Source of the DNA: Cristatella mucedo
Lineage: Eukaryota > Bryozoa > Phylactolaemata > Cristatellidae
Direction: 5' to 3'
Assembly: GCA_009760855.2 (NCBI GenBank)
Contig: WPIO01000036.1
Coordinates: 3,881,004 to 3,945,003 of the forward strand
Length of the DNA stretch: 64,000 nt
Below are positions 1 to 23,336 of this stretch, in pieces. Within the stretch, counting starts at the first letter, position 1, and each line of letters starts with the position of its first letter. The notes beneath the pieces are model-generated. The model was not told where the DNA came from. It searched no databases and saw only the letters and a program-made list of their open reading frames with translations. Position numbers and translations under genes: made by a program.

Positions 1-384
1 CTCAACGCCTAGGCCTTCGCAAAGATCAGCGATTGGCCAGCAGCCACTGGTAGGGCCGCTTCCTAATTCGAGCCATCTTGCGTAGCGTCTTGGCCCGCCG
101 CCCTGAGCCTCGCTTGAGGCTGCTGCCCACCGAGCTGTCACTCCTGCGTGCAAATGCACCGTTCTCTGTCGGGCTCAAAGTTTCAAAGAGTCTGGCATTG
201 GGGCGGTCCCCCTCCATTCGCTTCCCAGCAGTAACCCGTAGACTGATGTCATTGCTTCGCGTAAACCCCGAAAGCAGAGGCAGACGGTGAGCTGCTTCGC
301 TTAATCGGCTGGGCGGCGCAGCCGAGGCGACACATAGCCCGAAACCAGGGAGCAGGTCGCTCAGGGGCCTAGCAACGTGCGTAC

Positions 385-11656
<11,272 letters not shown>

Positions 11657-11662
11657 TCTCCG

Positions 11663-12180
11663 ATCGATGCGTCCAGACGTGATGGCGCGTCTTTCGCGGA
11701 AGCTCGCAGAGCAGGCGAATGGTCGGCCCTCGCTTTTTCTAGCCGCGGCCTGACGTCACTGGCCAGCTTCGATCTGCCCGCTCGTTCCTCGACGTTGCGA
11801 CTCGTCGTTGTTGGCCGCGATGAGCGATTGAATGATGCGAAACATTCACTCTCACTAGTAGAGTCGCACGCGAAGCTTATGCTACTTCAGCAAATGAGGA
11901 GAATCCGGTCAAAACGAGACTATTTGGTACACATAAACTGCCCGAAACCTGCGGATCAGGATGCTAGTAGCAATTCTACAGAAAAAGATTTTGGACCAAG
12001 CGCATAGACACCAGTCTGCTCATCAACAAGGCATACAGTGGCCATGGCTGCATGTGTGCCTAGCCACGGTGAGCTGGTTAAATTTAAAGTAATAGCAAGT
12101 ATATTAACAAAGCATTTCGGAAAGGAGGCAGACCCATTGGCTTGTGCTAGCAAGTAACTCAATTTTATTCGTTTGTCCAC
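11663..12180 (-). promoter_or_regulatory. Upstream region of gene A with a CRE-like palindrome
   Basis: GC-rich sequence directly upstream of exon 1, paralogous to 57875-58420. A perfect TGACGTCA (CREB/ATF-type) lies at 11751-11758, about 90 bases upstream of the lost start. The gene B sequence has diverged at this spot. No TATA box is evident. Promoter function is inferred from position only. Confidence 0.4.
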
Positions 12181-12489
12181 GAAAGACTATTTGATAGACT
12201 GCACTCATGCTTAAAGGAACAGTAAGGTATTTAATTTCGCTTACGTTTCGTTCCCGTAAGAAATCTAGATAATGAGTGGCAGTTTTCTTAAATTAAGAGT
12301 AATTGTCTCAGAGAGATGAGCAGATTCAAGAGAGTAGAGTAGAGAGCGCTATAAAGACGAGTATTCTCATCCTAATGTAATTGTTCCGCCTGTTAGGGAG
12401 CGAGTGCAGAAAGGAAGCAAGCGGAAAAACGTCACAGCGGTGACGTTCTTGACGGATAAGCGATAAGATAAGATAAGCGATAACACGGA

Positions 12490-13822
12490 CTTGCTTCCAA
12501 ATGGTGTTCCCAATGCAGGCATGTTATTGGGCATTTTACTGCTCTGCCGTGGTTCAGGTCCTATCTCAGTGGAAGACTCCAGAGTATTGACGTGAATAGA
12601 CAAAGATCATCTGATGTACCTCTGAAATATGGCGTACCTCAGGGCTCCGTGCTAGGTCCGGTTCTTTTCACAGTTCATACTCTCCCTCTTGCTGATATGA
12701 TTGCAAAGCACAATCTAGGCTTTAACTCCTATGCGGATGACACTCAGTTGTACCTTTGCTTTGATCCCTCCCAGGCTTCGAGCACCTCAAATTCTCTCAA
12801 TTCACTTGCTGCATGTGTTGATGACATCCGCACGTGGATGGCAGCAAACTTTATAAAACTAAATGGCGATAAAACTAACTTACTAGTTATGGGCAAAGCC
12901 AAGCTGATTCACAAATTGGAAAGGCTGAAACTCAAAATTGGCTCTGCCAGCATATCTCCAGTTGAATCAGCTCGAAATCTGGGTGTCATATTCCAAAGTG
13001 ACCTCTCGTTAGACGACCTATCAGCTCCACAGTTAAAGCTGCCTATTTTCAGCTTCATAACATTGCAAATATTTGGGCTTGTTTAGATAAGGATACCTTA
13101 TCTAAGTCGGACCATGCATTCGTGACATCCCATCTCGACTTCTGCAACTCACTGCTTACTGGCCTACCTCATGTGCGATCAGGCGATTGCAGCCGGTGCA
13201 AAACTCTGCAGTTAGGCTTGTCTGTCGTGAGCGTCGCAGTTTCCACATTACTCCACTTCTCGCTGACCTGCACTGGCTACCAGTCAAGCAACGAATTGAC
13301 CTCTAGGTTTTGTCATTCACTTTTAGGTCACTTCATTCTTTGACTCCAGCCTATCTCTCAGATCTACTCCCCCATCAGGCCAAGCATCGTACCACTCGCT
13401 TTTCGGAATCCGACAGTCTAGAAATACATCGTACAAACCTGAAGTCCTTTGGAGACCGTGCATTTAGTTCGTATGCTCCCAAAGCCTGGAACTCCCTCCC
13501 GACCTGCGTCAGAACATCCCCTGACCTGACCACATTTAAAAGGAACTTAAAAACGCACCTATTTAGGACAGCATTTAGTGGGTCCCTGTGATTCATCCTT
13601 CATGTGCTTATGCGTGCTGACACTGTGCATGCTGCCACTAACCACATTTGCATGCTGACCCAGTGCATGTCACCCGTAACCATGTTATTCATTTTGTTTG
13701 TTTTTCAAGCATGATTTTACTTACCATTTAATTGCATTTCCCTTTGCAGCAATTGTAAAGCGCCTAGAAAGAGATTACGTTCTCTGAGGGCGCTTTATCA
13801 AGCGCATTGTTATTATTATATA
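12490..13822 (+). mobile_element. LINE beta, 5'-truncated copy with RT and 3' end
   Basis: Reads GVPQGSVLGPVLFTV, SYADDTQLYLCFDPSQ, LNGDKTNLLVMGK and SARNLGVIFQSDLSLDD. It shifts frame near 13020, continues to RTNLKSFGDRAFSSYAPKAW, and stops after FSGSL at 13591. The 3' UTR, hairpin gcgcctag...gggcgc and a short ATT tail follow. The YADD catalytic box is kept, but frameshifts make it non-coding. Confidence 0.9.
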
Positions 13823-14034
13823 TAAGACGCTATGTACGATAGGTTGGCTGAGGGGTGAAGTTTTTGATTTTTGCAACCTAAGTCACGGGGTCTAACTTTT
13901 GTGCATCATGAAGAATCAGGATTATGGCATAGATTCGTAGCTAAATGAATTTTCATGTGCTGCCTTAGCGAAATAAATTGCTAAAAAATGAGGTCATGAC
14001 GATAAACAGCGGTACGATTAAGTGGGGTACGGAC

Positions 14035-14211
14035 ATTCCCCCCCTGGATGCTCGCCCGACATTTCCTCGAACATTTCCTCCCAGACATTCCCCTTCCGGG
14101 ACATTTCTCCCCTCCCCGGAAATTCCCCCCCCCCCCGACATTTACCCCACCTGGGGTACACCTTTTCCCCCCTCGGGTACGGCATTTCCTCCCCTCCCGT
14201 ACGGAAATGCC
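14035..14211 (+). repeat. Pyrimidine-rich degenerate tandem repeat with terminal hairpin
   Basis: About 170 bases of C/T-rich plus strand built on a loose gacatttcctccc-like unit, including a run of 12 C. It ends in a perfect 9-bp inverted repeat ggcatttcc (14181-14189) / ggaaatgcc (14203-14211). Confidence 0.75.
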
Positions 14212-14264
14212 ATGATATAAACGGACTTGCTGACATATCTTGTAAAAATATTATTTAGCATGTA

Positions 14265-14647
14265 CAGTCGTCCCTCGCTACTTCGCGCTTCGACTTTCGC
14301 GGCTTCACTATATCATGGTTTTTTGAAATTCGTGTATATTCATTGCAACTTTGATCGAGATAGTGAAGATGATACAGCGCGCGCTCGTCTATCTGAGTCA
14401 ATTGTATTTCTTTTATTTCGTCTAATGTAATTAGTAATTACGAGTGTAATGGTGACTAAAGGGGTGTTATTTTATGTGCGGAGGGCTTTAATAATGTTAA
14501 AAATATTATTTAGAGGGTCATAAACAGGTCTTCTATGCTATAACTACGAACATCTTGGATTTATACATAAAGAGTCCTACTTCGTGGAAATTCATTTATC
14601 ACGATAGAGTCTGAAGCGGATTGACTGCAATAAACGAGGATCGAATG
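14265..14647. mobile_element. Tigger/pogo-type MITE
   Basis: The left end cagtcgtccctcgctacttc and the decayed right end ...tggaaattcatttatcacg...aataaacgagg form the terminal inverted repeats typical of Tigger/pogo-derived MITEs. TA dinucleotides flank both ends (14263-14264, 14648-14649). No transposase is encoded. Confidence 0.8.
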
Positions 14648-14819
14648 TATTGTATAACACAGTCTAACATTATTGTCATAAGAAATGTTATATCAACTGT
14701 GTTGAATCGTGTAGTATTTATTATTATGTAGTCATCAAGTCAAATCAAACGAAAACTAATGTCAAATATCTGTCTGTGTAGTTCAGTATTGTGACAGTTT
14801 AAATTCTAATAATATGTCC

Positions 14820-16255
14820 GAAGCCTTTGAGCATCTCACTGCAGTTTTCTTGCTGTCACGGCGGGCAACACAGAGTGATAGTATTCGGGACTGCCGCTGT
14901 TGTGTCGAGTGCTTCACTCTCTTGACCGGCGGCTGTTCCCTCGGGCCTCCTACACTATCGTCGTTGTCGCCAGTGCTTCATCTTTCTGAAGAGCTTCAAC
15001 AAGTTTCTAAACCACGGGTAATGACGTCCGACGAGACTTGCAAAGCCACAGTTCTACGATTTGCACAAGTTGTTGGTGCGGTCCACGCCTGCGAGAGTCA
15101 TGTCATATACATTCCATAGCGACAGTGGAAACAACGGCGTAGTTCGACGGATGGGCAGTAGCTGAATGAAATGGCTGGCAACTGGACGCTGAACGCGTCT
15201 GATCGAACCGGTAACATACGTGGCGTCAAAGTAGTCGACCAGATCCACTAAAGCCTTGAGTCCATTTCAAGCTGGTATGTTCCGGCTGATGTAATTCATC
15301 ACGTCAGCGATATCAGTCAGCGGCAGGAAGGCAAGAGCGTGGAGTATACCGCAAAAATGCTAAATGTTGTCATCTTTGTACGCCGTTGTCAGGCCGAGCG
15401 CCTGCACTTTTCGCCACGTACTTTGGGTTCGATGGTAGAAGCGACCTTGGGCGTTTACGTGGCTGCCTAGAACTGAGGGGACGGCGTTGATCGCGGCCTG
15501 TCCAAAGTCACAGACGACCGTCGTAGGATCTACGCTGTACGACATAGCGTCACATTTGTCGAAGACGGCTTTCATCACAGTCTCGTTTACGCTTTGCGTT
15601 TTGCCCGACAGCAGAGCACACTCACGGTTACAGCTGACATACCGAGTAGAGTGCAGATGATGTCAGCTGCTGGAACTGGGAAGGCGACATTGAATAGTTG
15701 CCGTCCGTAAACCACCGATCGGCCATTGCAAGATGATGCAGTTGATCTGGTGAGCTGAAAATTACGACTCTTTCAGCAGATATTGATCAATTCTAGAAGC
15801 TTTGGAATGGTTGTGGATTCTGTGCAGCTGTCTCTGTCTACTTGCCTGTGATGTTGACGTCGGCCAGTGTGGCAGGCTCAGCAAAAAGAGCTCCTCATCG
15901 CTGCCGTTCGTCGGACGCGGTCGACTCGTCCAATCTTCAGACGAGCGTCTTGTGAAGCAGCTGTTATGCCGGCTGCCAGCACCTGTCCTGGTCGTGCTCT
16001 GACGTCACGGACTCGATCTCGCATGGCTGCCTTTACCTCCTCGGCATCTAAGGCGGCGACATCACCCGCATAATTATGAGGAACTGTGACGTGCAGATTG
16101 CCACGCTGTAAACTTGTAGTAACCGCTCCTCTGCAGGTGGCTGTATTCCGCTAGAAGCATTTCCATCTTATGCGGTTCGTCTTTTTGGCTTTCTTTCTAT
16201 AAGAATTGCCGTCGTAATACAACTTAACGCCGCCTCGAGTACAGTTGATAAATTC
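14820..16255 (-). pseudogene. FLYWCH zinc finger plus MULE transposase relic
   Basis: Minus-strand order, with several frameshifts and stops. A FLYWCH-like domain comes first: KLYYDGNSYRKKAKKTNRI, CRGAVTT, GNLHV, H. Then a helical segment VKAAMRDRVRDVRARPGQV (15.9-16.05 kb) and TDGN-YSMSPSQF. The MULE DDE region follows: TTVVCDFGQAAINAVPSVL, RFYHRTQSTWRKVQALGL. Last comes PLSLWNVYDMTLAGVDRTNN and LVEALQKDEAL. The layout matches metazoan Mutator-like transposases with an N-terminal FLYWCH finger. Flanking inverted repeats were not found. Confidence 0.85.
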
Positions 16256-16342
16256 CATCACGATATCGTTAAACTTGTTCGTCCTAGTCGTTCGTAAATC
16301 TGATCGCATTATGATTCTATATTGCGGTATTATTAACTAGCT

Positions 16343-17090
16343 TTGTGGCATATATACATATTTGTGTTCCTGGCAGGCGGTGCATTACCGTTCACTGCGA
16401 CCCTTCCTGACTCGGTGCAAGAGGACTACGCTCAGCTGCGTGCAATACTTGTGAATGTGTTTGCAAGCCCTGAAGGGGAGGAGAGGCTTCGACGGTCGGA
16501 CTCTCAGAGTGTCAGGAAAGCGGATGCGACAGCACAGAAGCGTTTAGAGGTGGAGGCCGGTAAAGCGCGGCTGCTGTGCTCGGATTTGGTAAAAGCTGGT
16601 CGGAATGAGAAGGCCGACAAGAGCGACCGGAAGTGGCAGCAGCAATCGCCAACGGTGTGCCGGGCGATGAAGGCAGAGCCAGCAGAGACGCCGGTGGAGT
16701 CCGCAGAGGTGGCGTCCACGAGCGAGGCGGAGGTATGCGGCACAGAGACAGCAGCGTCCGGCACAAAGGTAGAAGTCATCGGCAGAGCGACGGCAGCGTC
16801 CGACAGAGAGACGGTTGTGTCTGCCGAAGAGGAGGCTGTGTCTACCAGATAGGAGGCTCTGTCCGCATGAGAGGAGGCTCTGTCTGCCAGAGAGGATGTT
16901 CTATCTGCCTAAGAGGAGGCTCTGTGTACCAGAGAGGTGTCTATGTCTGCCAGAGAGGTGGCTGCGGCTGGAAAAGCACTGGTAAAGAGCGAGACAGCAC
17001 CGGTGGCCAGCGAGTCGGCGCTAATGTTCTCGGAGGCGACGGCGGCATGGTGCCAAGCCCGAGCGTTAGCGTCAGCAAAATTGCGTGAAG
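16343..17090 (+). pseudogene. Ty3/gypsy gag-like relic with degenerate repeat tail
   Basis: Begins with a gag-like segment GGALPFTATLPDSVQEDYAQ, LRAILVNVFASPEGEE. An Ala/Glu/Ser-rich tail made of degenerate repeats of the GAGGCTCTGTCTGCCAGAGA type follows, interrupted after 16852. The same module occurs at 62818-63960. Both are about 5 kb upstream of their PPM1G-like gene, so it is part of the duplicated block. Assignment to gag rests on the LP--V---Y--L---L---F pattern. Confidence 0.5.
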
Positions 17091-17099
17091 CGCCCGCTG

Positions 17100-18820
17100 T
17101 GGGAATGTCTTGTCAAGAAAATATCTATAAAATGGGACCGATACTCAAATATGTGTTTATGGTACCTTTCGAAAGGCAAATATGATAAAACTAGGATCGG
17201 AATTGCTGGTGACTCCCACATGAAAGAAAAATTGGTCATGCCTATCACGTCTATTCCGGATGTAAACCGGAAGCAACAGATCTACAAATAAAAAGTTTAC
17301 CAATCTCTGCATCAAATGCGAGTTGTATCCTAATTTGTCGAATCTTGATAGATCTCTATAGATGCTTGAAGCTTGTTGAGGTGCATACTTGTGACTTTTT
17401 TACAGTTTCATTTACAGGGCTGGTTGGTGCTTTGTAAATTAAATAACTCTAATCACATTACACGTATCGGAATGAAATTTGAAATGCGCGTTCAGCTCTG
17501 CTTTTGTTTACTTTAGTCTTTTATATTTTTGATTTCGGTTTGACACAATTGGCTGTATACGCCATCAAACGTCCTGGAGCTTTATTTTCCATAATCGTGG
17601 ACATATAGAACCAATCATGCTGCAAGTACTGTGCTGTCTCTCAAAAAGTTTGGACTCCGGCCCATAACATGACACCTCTTTTCAGTCTAGTTCTTGTAAC
17701 GCAGTTTCTTCTTTCTTGGAATCCACGAATAATGATAATAACAATACATTTGTATAGCGCCTTCAGATAAATTAATGTATTTAGAGGCACTTTATACATG
17801 CTGCAAAAGAAGCATTGTCGAATGGTGTGTGCTTGCATGTGCAGTATTACAGTGGCTCCGGCGACCATAGTTCCGGCGGAATCTTACGAAAAAGCATCTC
17901 TGACGTGAGCGGAAAAGAGACCCTCTCTATTTCTATCAACGCATATATTCATTAGAGCTCGGTGAATCACAGCAGCTAAGTCAAGAAATATAGCATACAT
18001 TAATGGCCTGACACTGCACTGCCTCAATTGCTTAAACTTTGGCCACAGGGGAGGAGTAGGCTAGGTTGTAGCAATGGCACAACCATTGGCCTCAGGTGAG
18101 GCATGCATTAGTGTCAAGGCGGTGTGCAAATTAGAACAGCAGAAGCAAGAGGCATATGCAATACGTGCGTCAATTAAACCAGCATAACATAGACAGAGGT
18201 GACCTGCACAGGGTCAGCATGCAAATATGGTTAGTGACACCATACACAGTGGTAGCACGTGCAGCATATCTCAGTGCTTATCCTGAGCCGCCGAATCTTA
18301 CACTTGGATTTAGTCTGTAAAATGACCTGCTCTTTTTTCATAGCCGCTGGGCTTAGGTGGTTTAAAGTTTTAAATTGGCCCCGAAATTAAATGAACTACA
18401 TTCTCTTCGCGTTTTTTCAGCAGGACGACTCATGCTTTCGTTTTAGCCACTGCTTTACAAGAGCTGCGTGAATTATAATTTTGCTTTAGCATGGCTGAAA
18501 CTTCAATAAAAAATGAGTACCAGGCTTTTTAGATGCCATGTCTTCAGATCGTTAATCGTTAGAGCATAGTATGTGTGTGTGCTCTGATCGTGCGTGCACG
18601 AGTGTGTGCGTGTGTGCGTGCGTGTGTGTGTGTGTGCACGCGAGCGCGTGGGTGTGTATTGTATGTGTGCAGTAAGGAGCAATCAGGTATCTATAGGTTG
18701 AGAAGATACGACGCTGTCCTGAAGTAACTGACCGTGGGAGAATTCGAAGTGGATCTCCAGTAACGTGAGATAAGAAAATACCAAGTGATTTAATAGCCTA
18801 TTTTTGTACAGCAGCAGTAA
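17100..18820. other. Spacer with LINE beta 3' shreds and a (TG)n tract
   Basis: Minus-strand LINE beta tail pieces lie at about 17725-17830 and 18190-18265. An imperfect (TG/CG)n microsatellite lies at about 18570-18668. Nothing else was recognised. Confidence 0.6.
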
Positions 18821-19079
18821 TAATAATAATATTAATTCACTTGATAAAGCACCCTCAGAGAACTAAATCTCTCTCTAGGCGCTTTACATTTGCTGTAAAG
18901 TGAAATGCAATTGAATGGTAAGTAAAATCATGCTTGAAAAAACAAACGAAATAATATGGTTAGGGGTGACATGCACAGGGTCAGCATGCAAATGTGGTTA
19001 GTGGCAGCTTGCACAGTGTCAGCACGCATAAGCACATCAAGGACAATTCACAGGAACCCACTAAATGCTGTCCTAAATA
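18820..19079 (-). mobile_element. LINE beta 3' terminal fragment
   Basis: (AAT)n, hairpin with ctctctctaggcgctttaca, and the 3' UTR block gcatgcaaatgtggttagtg. It stops where SINE S2-like sequence begins at about 19080. Confidence 0.88.
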
Positions 19080-19225
19080 GAGCCTTAAAGGCTATCACCG
19101 CCGCTTGCATCGTGAGTGCAGGATCGCTAGCGGCAGGATTCGAACCCGGAATCTCTCGGGGCCGAAGTCGTGAAGAGCAGCTGCCTTACCTACTGTACCA
19201 TCACGACAGTCCGACTCCTCAAGGA
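19080..19225 (-). mobile_element. SINE S2, reverse copy
   Basis: On the minus strand: tRNA-like head with A-box-like tggtacagtaggtaagg, B box gggttcgaatcctg, then gatgcaagcggcggtgatag and ctttaaggctc. It is fused to the end of the LINE beta fragment. Confidence 0.75.
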
Positions 19226-19239
19226 AAGATACTTCCGGT

Positions 19240-20960
19240 TCCGATTGTCTGCTCTTCGTGTCATCCATGAAGATCAGAATGGCTTTTCTAAGTCTTCTAA
19301 AGCTCAATGATGAGGGAGAGTGGCAGGTGGTGGCTCACCTACCCTGGAACTACATCTGACTAATCTGCCTCATAACAATGTGCTGCGGACAGTGCCAGAT
19401 ACAATCCGGAGTTCGTTTTGGGCTGACGGTACTTTGGAAGAATAACATGGAAGCGGCCCTTATTAAGAAAGGTGAAGTGCTTAGCGCCTGTGATAAGTTA
19501 TTGAGAAGCACAAATCTCAGGATTCTAAGTACAAGATGAACTCCATACAATTCACAGTGCGGCATCCTCAAGTTCACGTCTAAATTAAGAATAGCTTTTT
19601 TTCGTGAACTGGAAGCATGTACTGACGCACAATTCCGTCCGAACTTCGCCTCGTTTGTGGCTCAGCCTTCTGGGCAGGCAGAAGGCGATTGCCGAGGCTT
19701 GAATTTAGCTCACGAACCGTCGCTAAACCTTCTAAACCTAACTTTTTCCGAATATTTATACTAGTTATCGACGAAGGTCGCATGGAAGTGTTGTTCAAAA
19801 GACGCGCTTCCAGTTCACGGAAATGCATTTCTTAACTTTTGCATGAACTTTATGAAGCCACAGCACATGGTGATTATAGTTGTCTTCTGGTATGCACATA
19901 ATGTGCAGTTCTGAGTGAAACAGAAAGGTTCGATCTGGCATGGCGACGGGCCCACGGACGCAGCTGCCACCGGCTACTGCGCCTTTATGTAGTTCATGTT
20001 GCACTTAGAATCTCATGGTCGAGGTTTTTCGCTACATTATCACTTGTGCTAACTCTATCGAATTATAGTAAAAATGAGCGATGCAATTAGTGAGACTTTA
20101 GCATTTGTTGCTGGCCATCGCTGGCCGAACGTGGCTCGGCTCGCAAAATTATGGCGAATAAATTCACATGGCATCATGTTTTTGATAAGCTCATTTTTAT
20201 ACATTCTGGAATCACTGGGATTCGCTGCGTACACACAAGATTTTCGGAAACGGCGATTTGCCAATTTCAGAATCTTCTGCAATCTTCGTTGACCATTGTT
20301 GACCGTTTGCCTGAGAGCGATGGGCTGAAAATTAGTTGGTGCACTCTAAATATGGCAGTCGTAAGTATCCGATTGGAAATTAGGTATGCCTTGCCGACTT
20401 CTTATCATCAACGTAGATCTCAATGATTCTTTCCTTTCTTTTATCCCTTTTTGGATGGTGGCAGTCCAGAAGGGTATCTAAACATGTAAGATTCTATTAA
20501 AGGTACCCACACTTGCTAAGCGGTTCAGCCTGGATAGCTTCTTCTTAGGTAGCTTAGATTCGAACTTGACTGACCTGTCAGCCAAGCTGATGGTGAGGTT
20601 GGTAGCATATAAGTTCTGGCAGGGCATACTAACACTGATTCTTGCCCGCACTCATATTCATTCTAGCCTGCCTGATTTGGCTGCTTTTACTGAAAATAAC
20701 GTTTGACCATCATAAGCGAGTTTTGAACCATTAGGCTCAAATGATTTCCAGAATTGTTTTAATGTTTCCCTGAAAACATGGATCGAAGCCTTGGAAACTT
20801 TCACGGAGGAGCAATATTTGAGAAATGTGAGTGTGCCGAGAAACACGAATTTAAATGTGTACGAAAAAGGAGTGAGAGGCTGCTCTGTTTGCTTGCAGAA
20901 AGGCTTGATGGGGACAATACATAATGGTTACATGGGGTTTTTACCCCTGAGTACTAATCA
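19240..20960. other. Unassigned spacer
   Basis: Only short open stretches on either strand. The longest run (plus strand, about 20074-20426, in two frames) matched no family known to me. Treated as unannotated. Confidence 0.4.
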
Positions 20961-20964
20961 AGAG

Positions 20965-21115
20965 TAAGAGTCTCGCTCGTCACGACCGGGTCGTGAATTT
21001 GAATCCTGCAGTCGGCGATCTTTTATTTACCGTGGCGAGTGGTGGTTGCAGCCGTGACTGCTCTTCTGCTGCGAAATAATTGAGGCTGATTAACCAGCAT
21101 TTTAGTGATAGCATC
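20965..21115 (+). mobile_element. SINE S2 copy
   Basis: Decayed B box gaatttgaatcctgc, then ggcgatcttttatttaccgtggcgagtggtggttgcag and gctcttctgctgcg. The body order matches the 10842 copy. Confidence 0.65.
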
Positions 21116-21389
21116 TCATAAAGACTCAAAAGTCTAGTTTGGCGAGTCTTTGAAATACCTTTTTAAAAGCAAAACAAGGAGAGGTCTCGTAGCTCAGTCA
21201 ACAGAGAACTGGGTTGCAAACCAAAATGTTTCACGATCGCTCCCGGCTAGAAACCACGAGCTCTATGGGAACGCCCATCAGATAAAACTATTTGGTTATC
21301 TTGAGGGGACCTAGGTCCTTATTTATACAAAATTATCTTCGGAATGTGTCATACTCTTTGATATCCTAATGCATTTTCTTAACCACTTT

Positions 21390-21530
21390 CTCTTTGTTGC
21401 GTGAGATGAAGTCTGTTGGCTACCAAATGCGTACCGAAAGCCGCTTAGGCCATGAGTGAACCCACACAACTCTCCTGCGTAGAATCCACAAAGTCTGTAT
21501 GACTTTGTGGAGTTACAGACGGAGAAACAT
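21390..21530 (+). mobile_element. LINE alpha 3' end fragment
   Basis: Contains gaagtctgttggctaccaaa, ccgaaagccgcttaggc, actctcctgcgta and gactttgtggagttacagac, the 3' UTR of the 27298-30780 element. Confidence 0.85.
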
Positions 21531-21839
21531 TGCATTAAATATTATTATCGTTCGATTTTTCACATAGCGTTCTTAGAGAAATTAGTCTCTATGCTGGCAG
21601 TTTCTCACAGGCTGCAAGATAATACTAATGGGGTGAGCGACATGCACGGTGTCATGCATGCGAAAGCTAAGCAAGACTCATCGATAAGGCTTCTTTTGCA
21701 GCATAAGTTAAGTGCCTACAATGACATTCATTTCTGTGAGGACGTCCGTAGTCAGATGCAACTAACAGTCATTTCACGCTAATTGAAGCATCGATCATTA
21801 AAAGATTTCAATTACAGATAATATCAAGTATAATAATGA

Positions 21840-22510
21840 TACTAAACTTGTATAGAGCCCTCAGAGAACCTAATCTATGTAGGAATTTTGCATATGCTGT
21901 AAAGGATACATGATCAAATAATTAGTGGTAACATGCACAATATCAATAAGCATAGCAAAGTTAGAGGTGACACGCACAGGATCAGCATACACATATGGTT
22001 AGTGGCAGCATGCGCAGTGTCAGGAAGCATAAAAAATAAAGGACGAATCGCACGGATCAACAATATGCTGAGATAAAAAAATGAAAATCGTAGCTTTTTT
22101 TTAAATGCCAAGTTAGGGGATGTTGCGACATCAGCCAGGATTAAATTTCCGGCGATGGGAGCATGTAAATTACAAGCTCGGTGTCTGAAAGTATTTGGGG
22201 GTTGCAACAGATGAAGCTGGCAGATTTGATTAGGAAAAGTTGGTCGCACGATGCCTATCTTGGTGCTAAAGTAGTTACGATAGAAAGTTGGAGCGAGAGA
22301 ATTTTCTGGACCTTAAAGTGATTCACAGAACAACAAATTCGAAACCGCGCTTGATAGGGAGCTAGAGTGGAGAGCAAAAAGTAGTGTGATGTGGCAATTT
22401 CATCGCCTGTGACGGACACAACTCTCTGCAGAGTTTTGCACTAACTGTAGGAGCCTGATAGCACAGGTAGGTAGACCAGCAATCGTGAGTTACGAGAATT
22501 GAGAAGATAT
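21840..22510 (-). mobile_element. LINE beta, decayed reverse copy
   Basis: The 3' hairpin remnant (gagccctcagagaacctaat), the 3' UTR block and, further right, the ORF segment for GLPTCAIRLLQLV-type residues in reverse. Many indels. Confidence 0.7.
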
Positions 22511-22889
22511 TTCACAAATGCGCGGACCGACTTTGATCAAATTTAGCTGTCTAAGGAGGCTTAGCAATGCCACGTGGCTGAAAGAAGGCAGACAGATATG
22601 GAGCTAATGTATTTGAATAGTGATAGGTTACTTTGGAAGGATGACAGTACGAGATTCACAAAACGGGGAGGCAGGAAAGGCCTTTAAAAAGCCACGAGGT
22701 CATATAGGTTAGCGGATACGAAAGAAGTGATCATTTATTTAATACTGGTATTATTGATTATACGTTTGATGCAGCCGCATACAAGCTGGCATCTGCTCTT
22801 CACTGCTTGACGTTTAACAGCTGTCGTAGATCATGTGGGTCCATGGTGTAGGACAAATATTAAAATCTCGAGCCTCGTTGAGGACCTAC

Positions 22890-23335
22890 TACTTTTATAG
22901 GCCCTTCATGTTTGTTGTAAGGCGAGCGTCTCAATATCGTTAGCCTTTAGTGATAGCATGCAGCCCCTCTGCATAGTTAAGGTTACCGAGTACACGCACA
23001 TCTATAAAGAATATGGTGAGAAGAACAGATGGTTAATGGCTACTTTTTAAACTTCACAAAGTTAGGAGATGCCGGAGTTTGCTAGTATATTCCTTACTTC
23101 ACTAGAACATCAACTTTGGTCACTGTTCCCTAAGGATTTGAGGTTAGTTCGAAACATAGCTAAATATCTCAAAACAGACGGAGAGTGATACGATGCCTCA
23201 TCTGATTGGCAGTGTTCCGAATATATAGTGTGGAGAATGGAAATTAGGGGTGAGCGAGACTTGGAAGCAGATTTAATGGTTTCTTGGGAGCTAGTACAGA
23301 TGGCAAGAAGTGGTGTAATGTGGCAACTGCAACAT
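22890..23335 (-). mobile_element. LINE beta, decayed reverse copy, head-to-head with next
   Basis: In reverse it encodes SCHITPLLA and FRTNLKSLG-like residues of the beta C-terminus plus a decayed 3' UTR. It meets a forward beta copy at about 23337. Confidence 0.65.
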
Positions 23336-23336
23336 T

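Noticed and set aside
20060-20440. Plus-strand open stretches (MSDAISETLAFVAG...) as a gene
   Set aside because: Two frames with stops, no family motif and no splice-supported extension.
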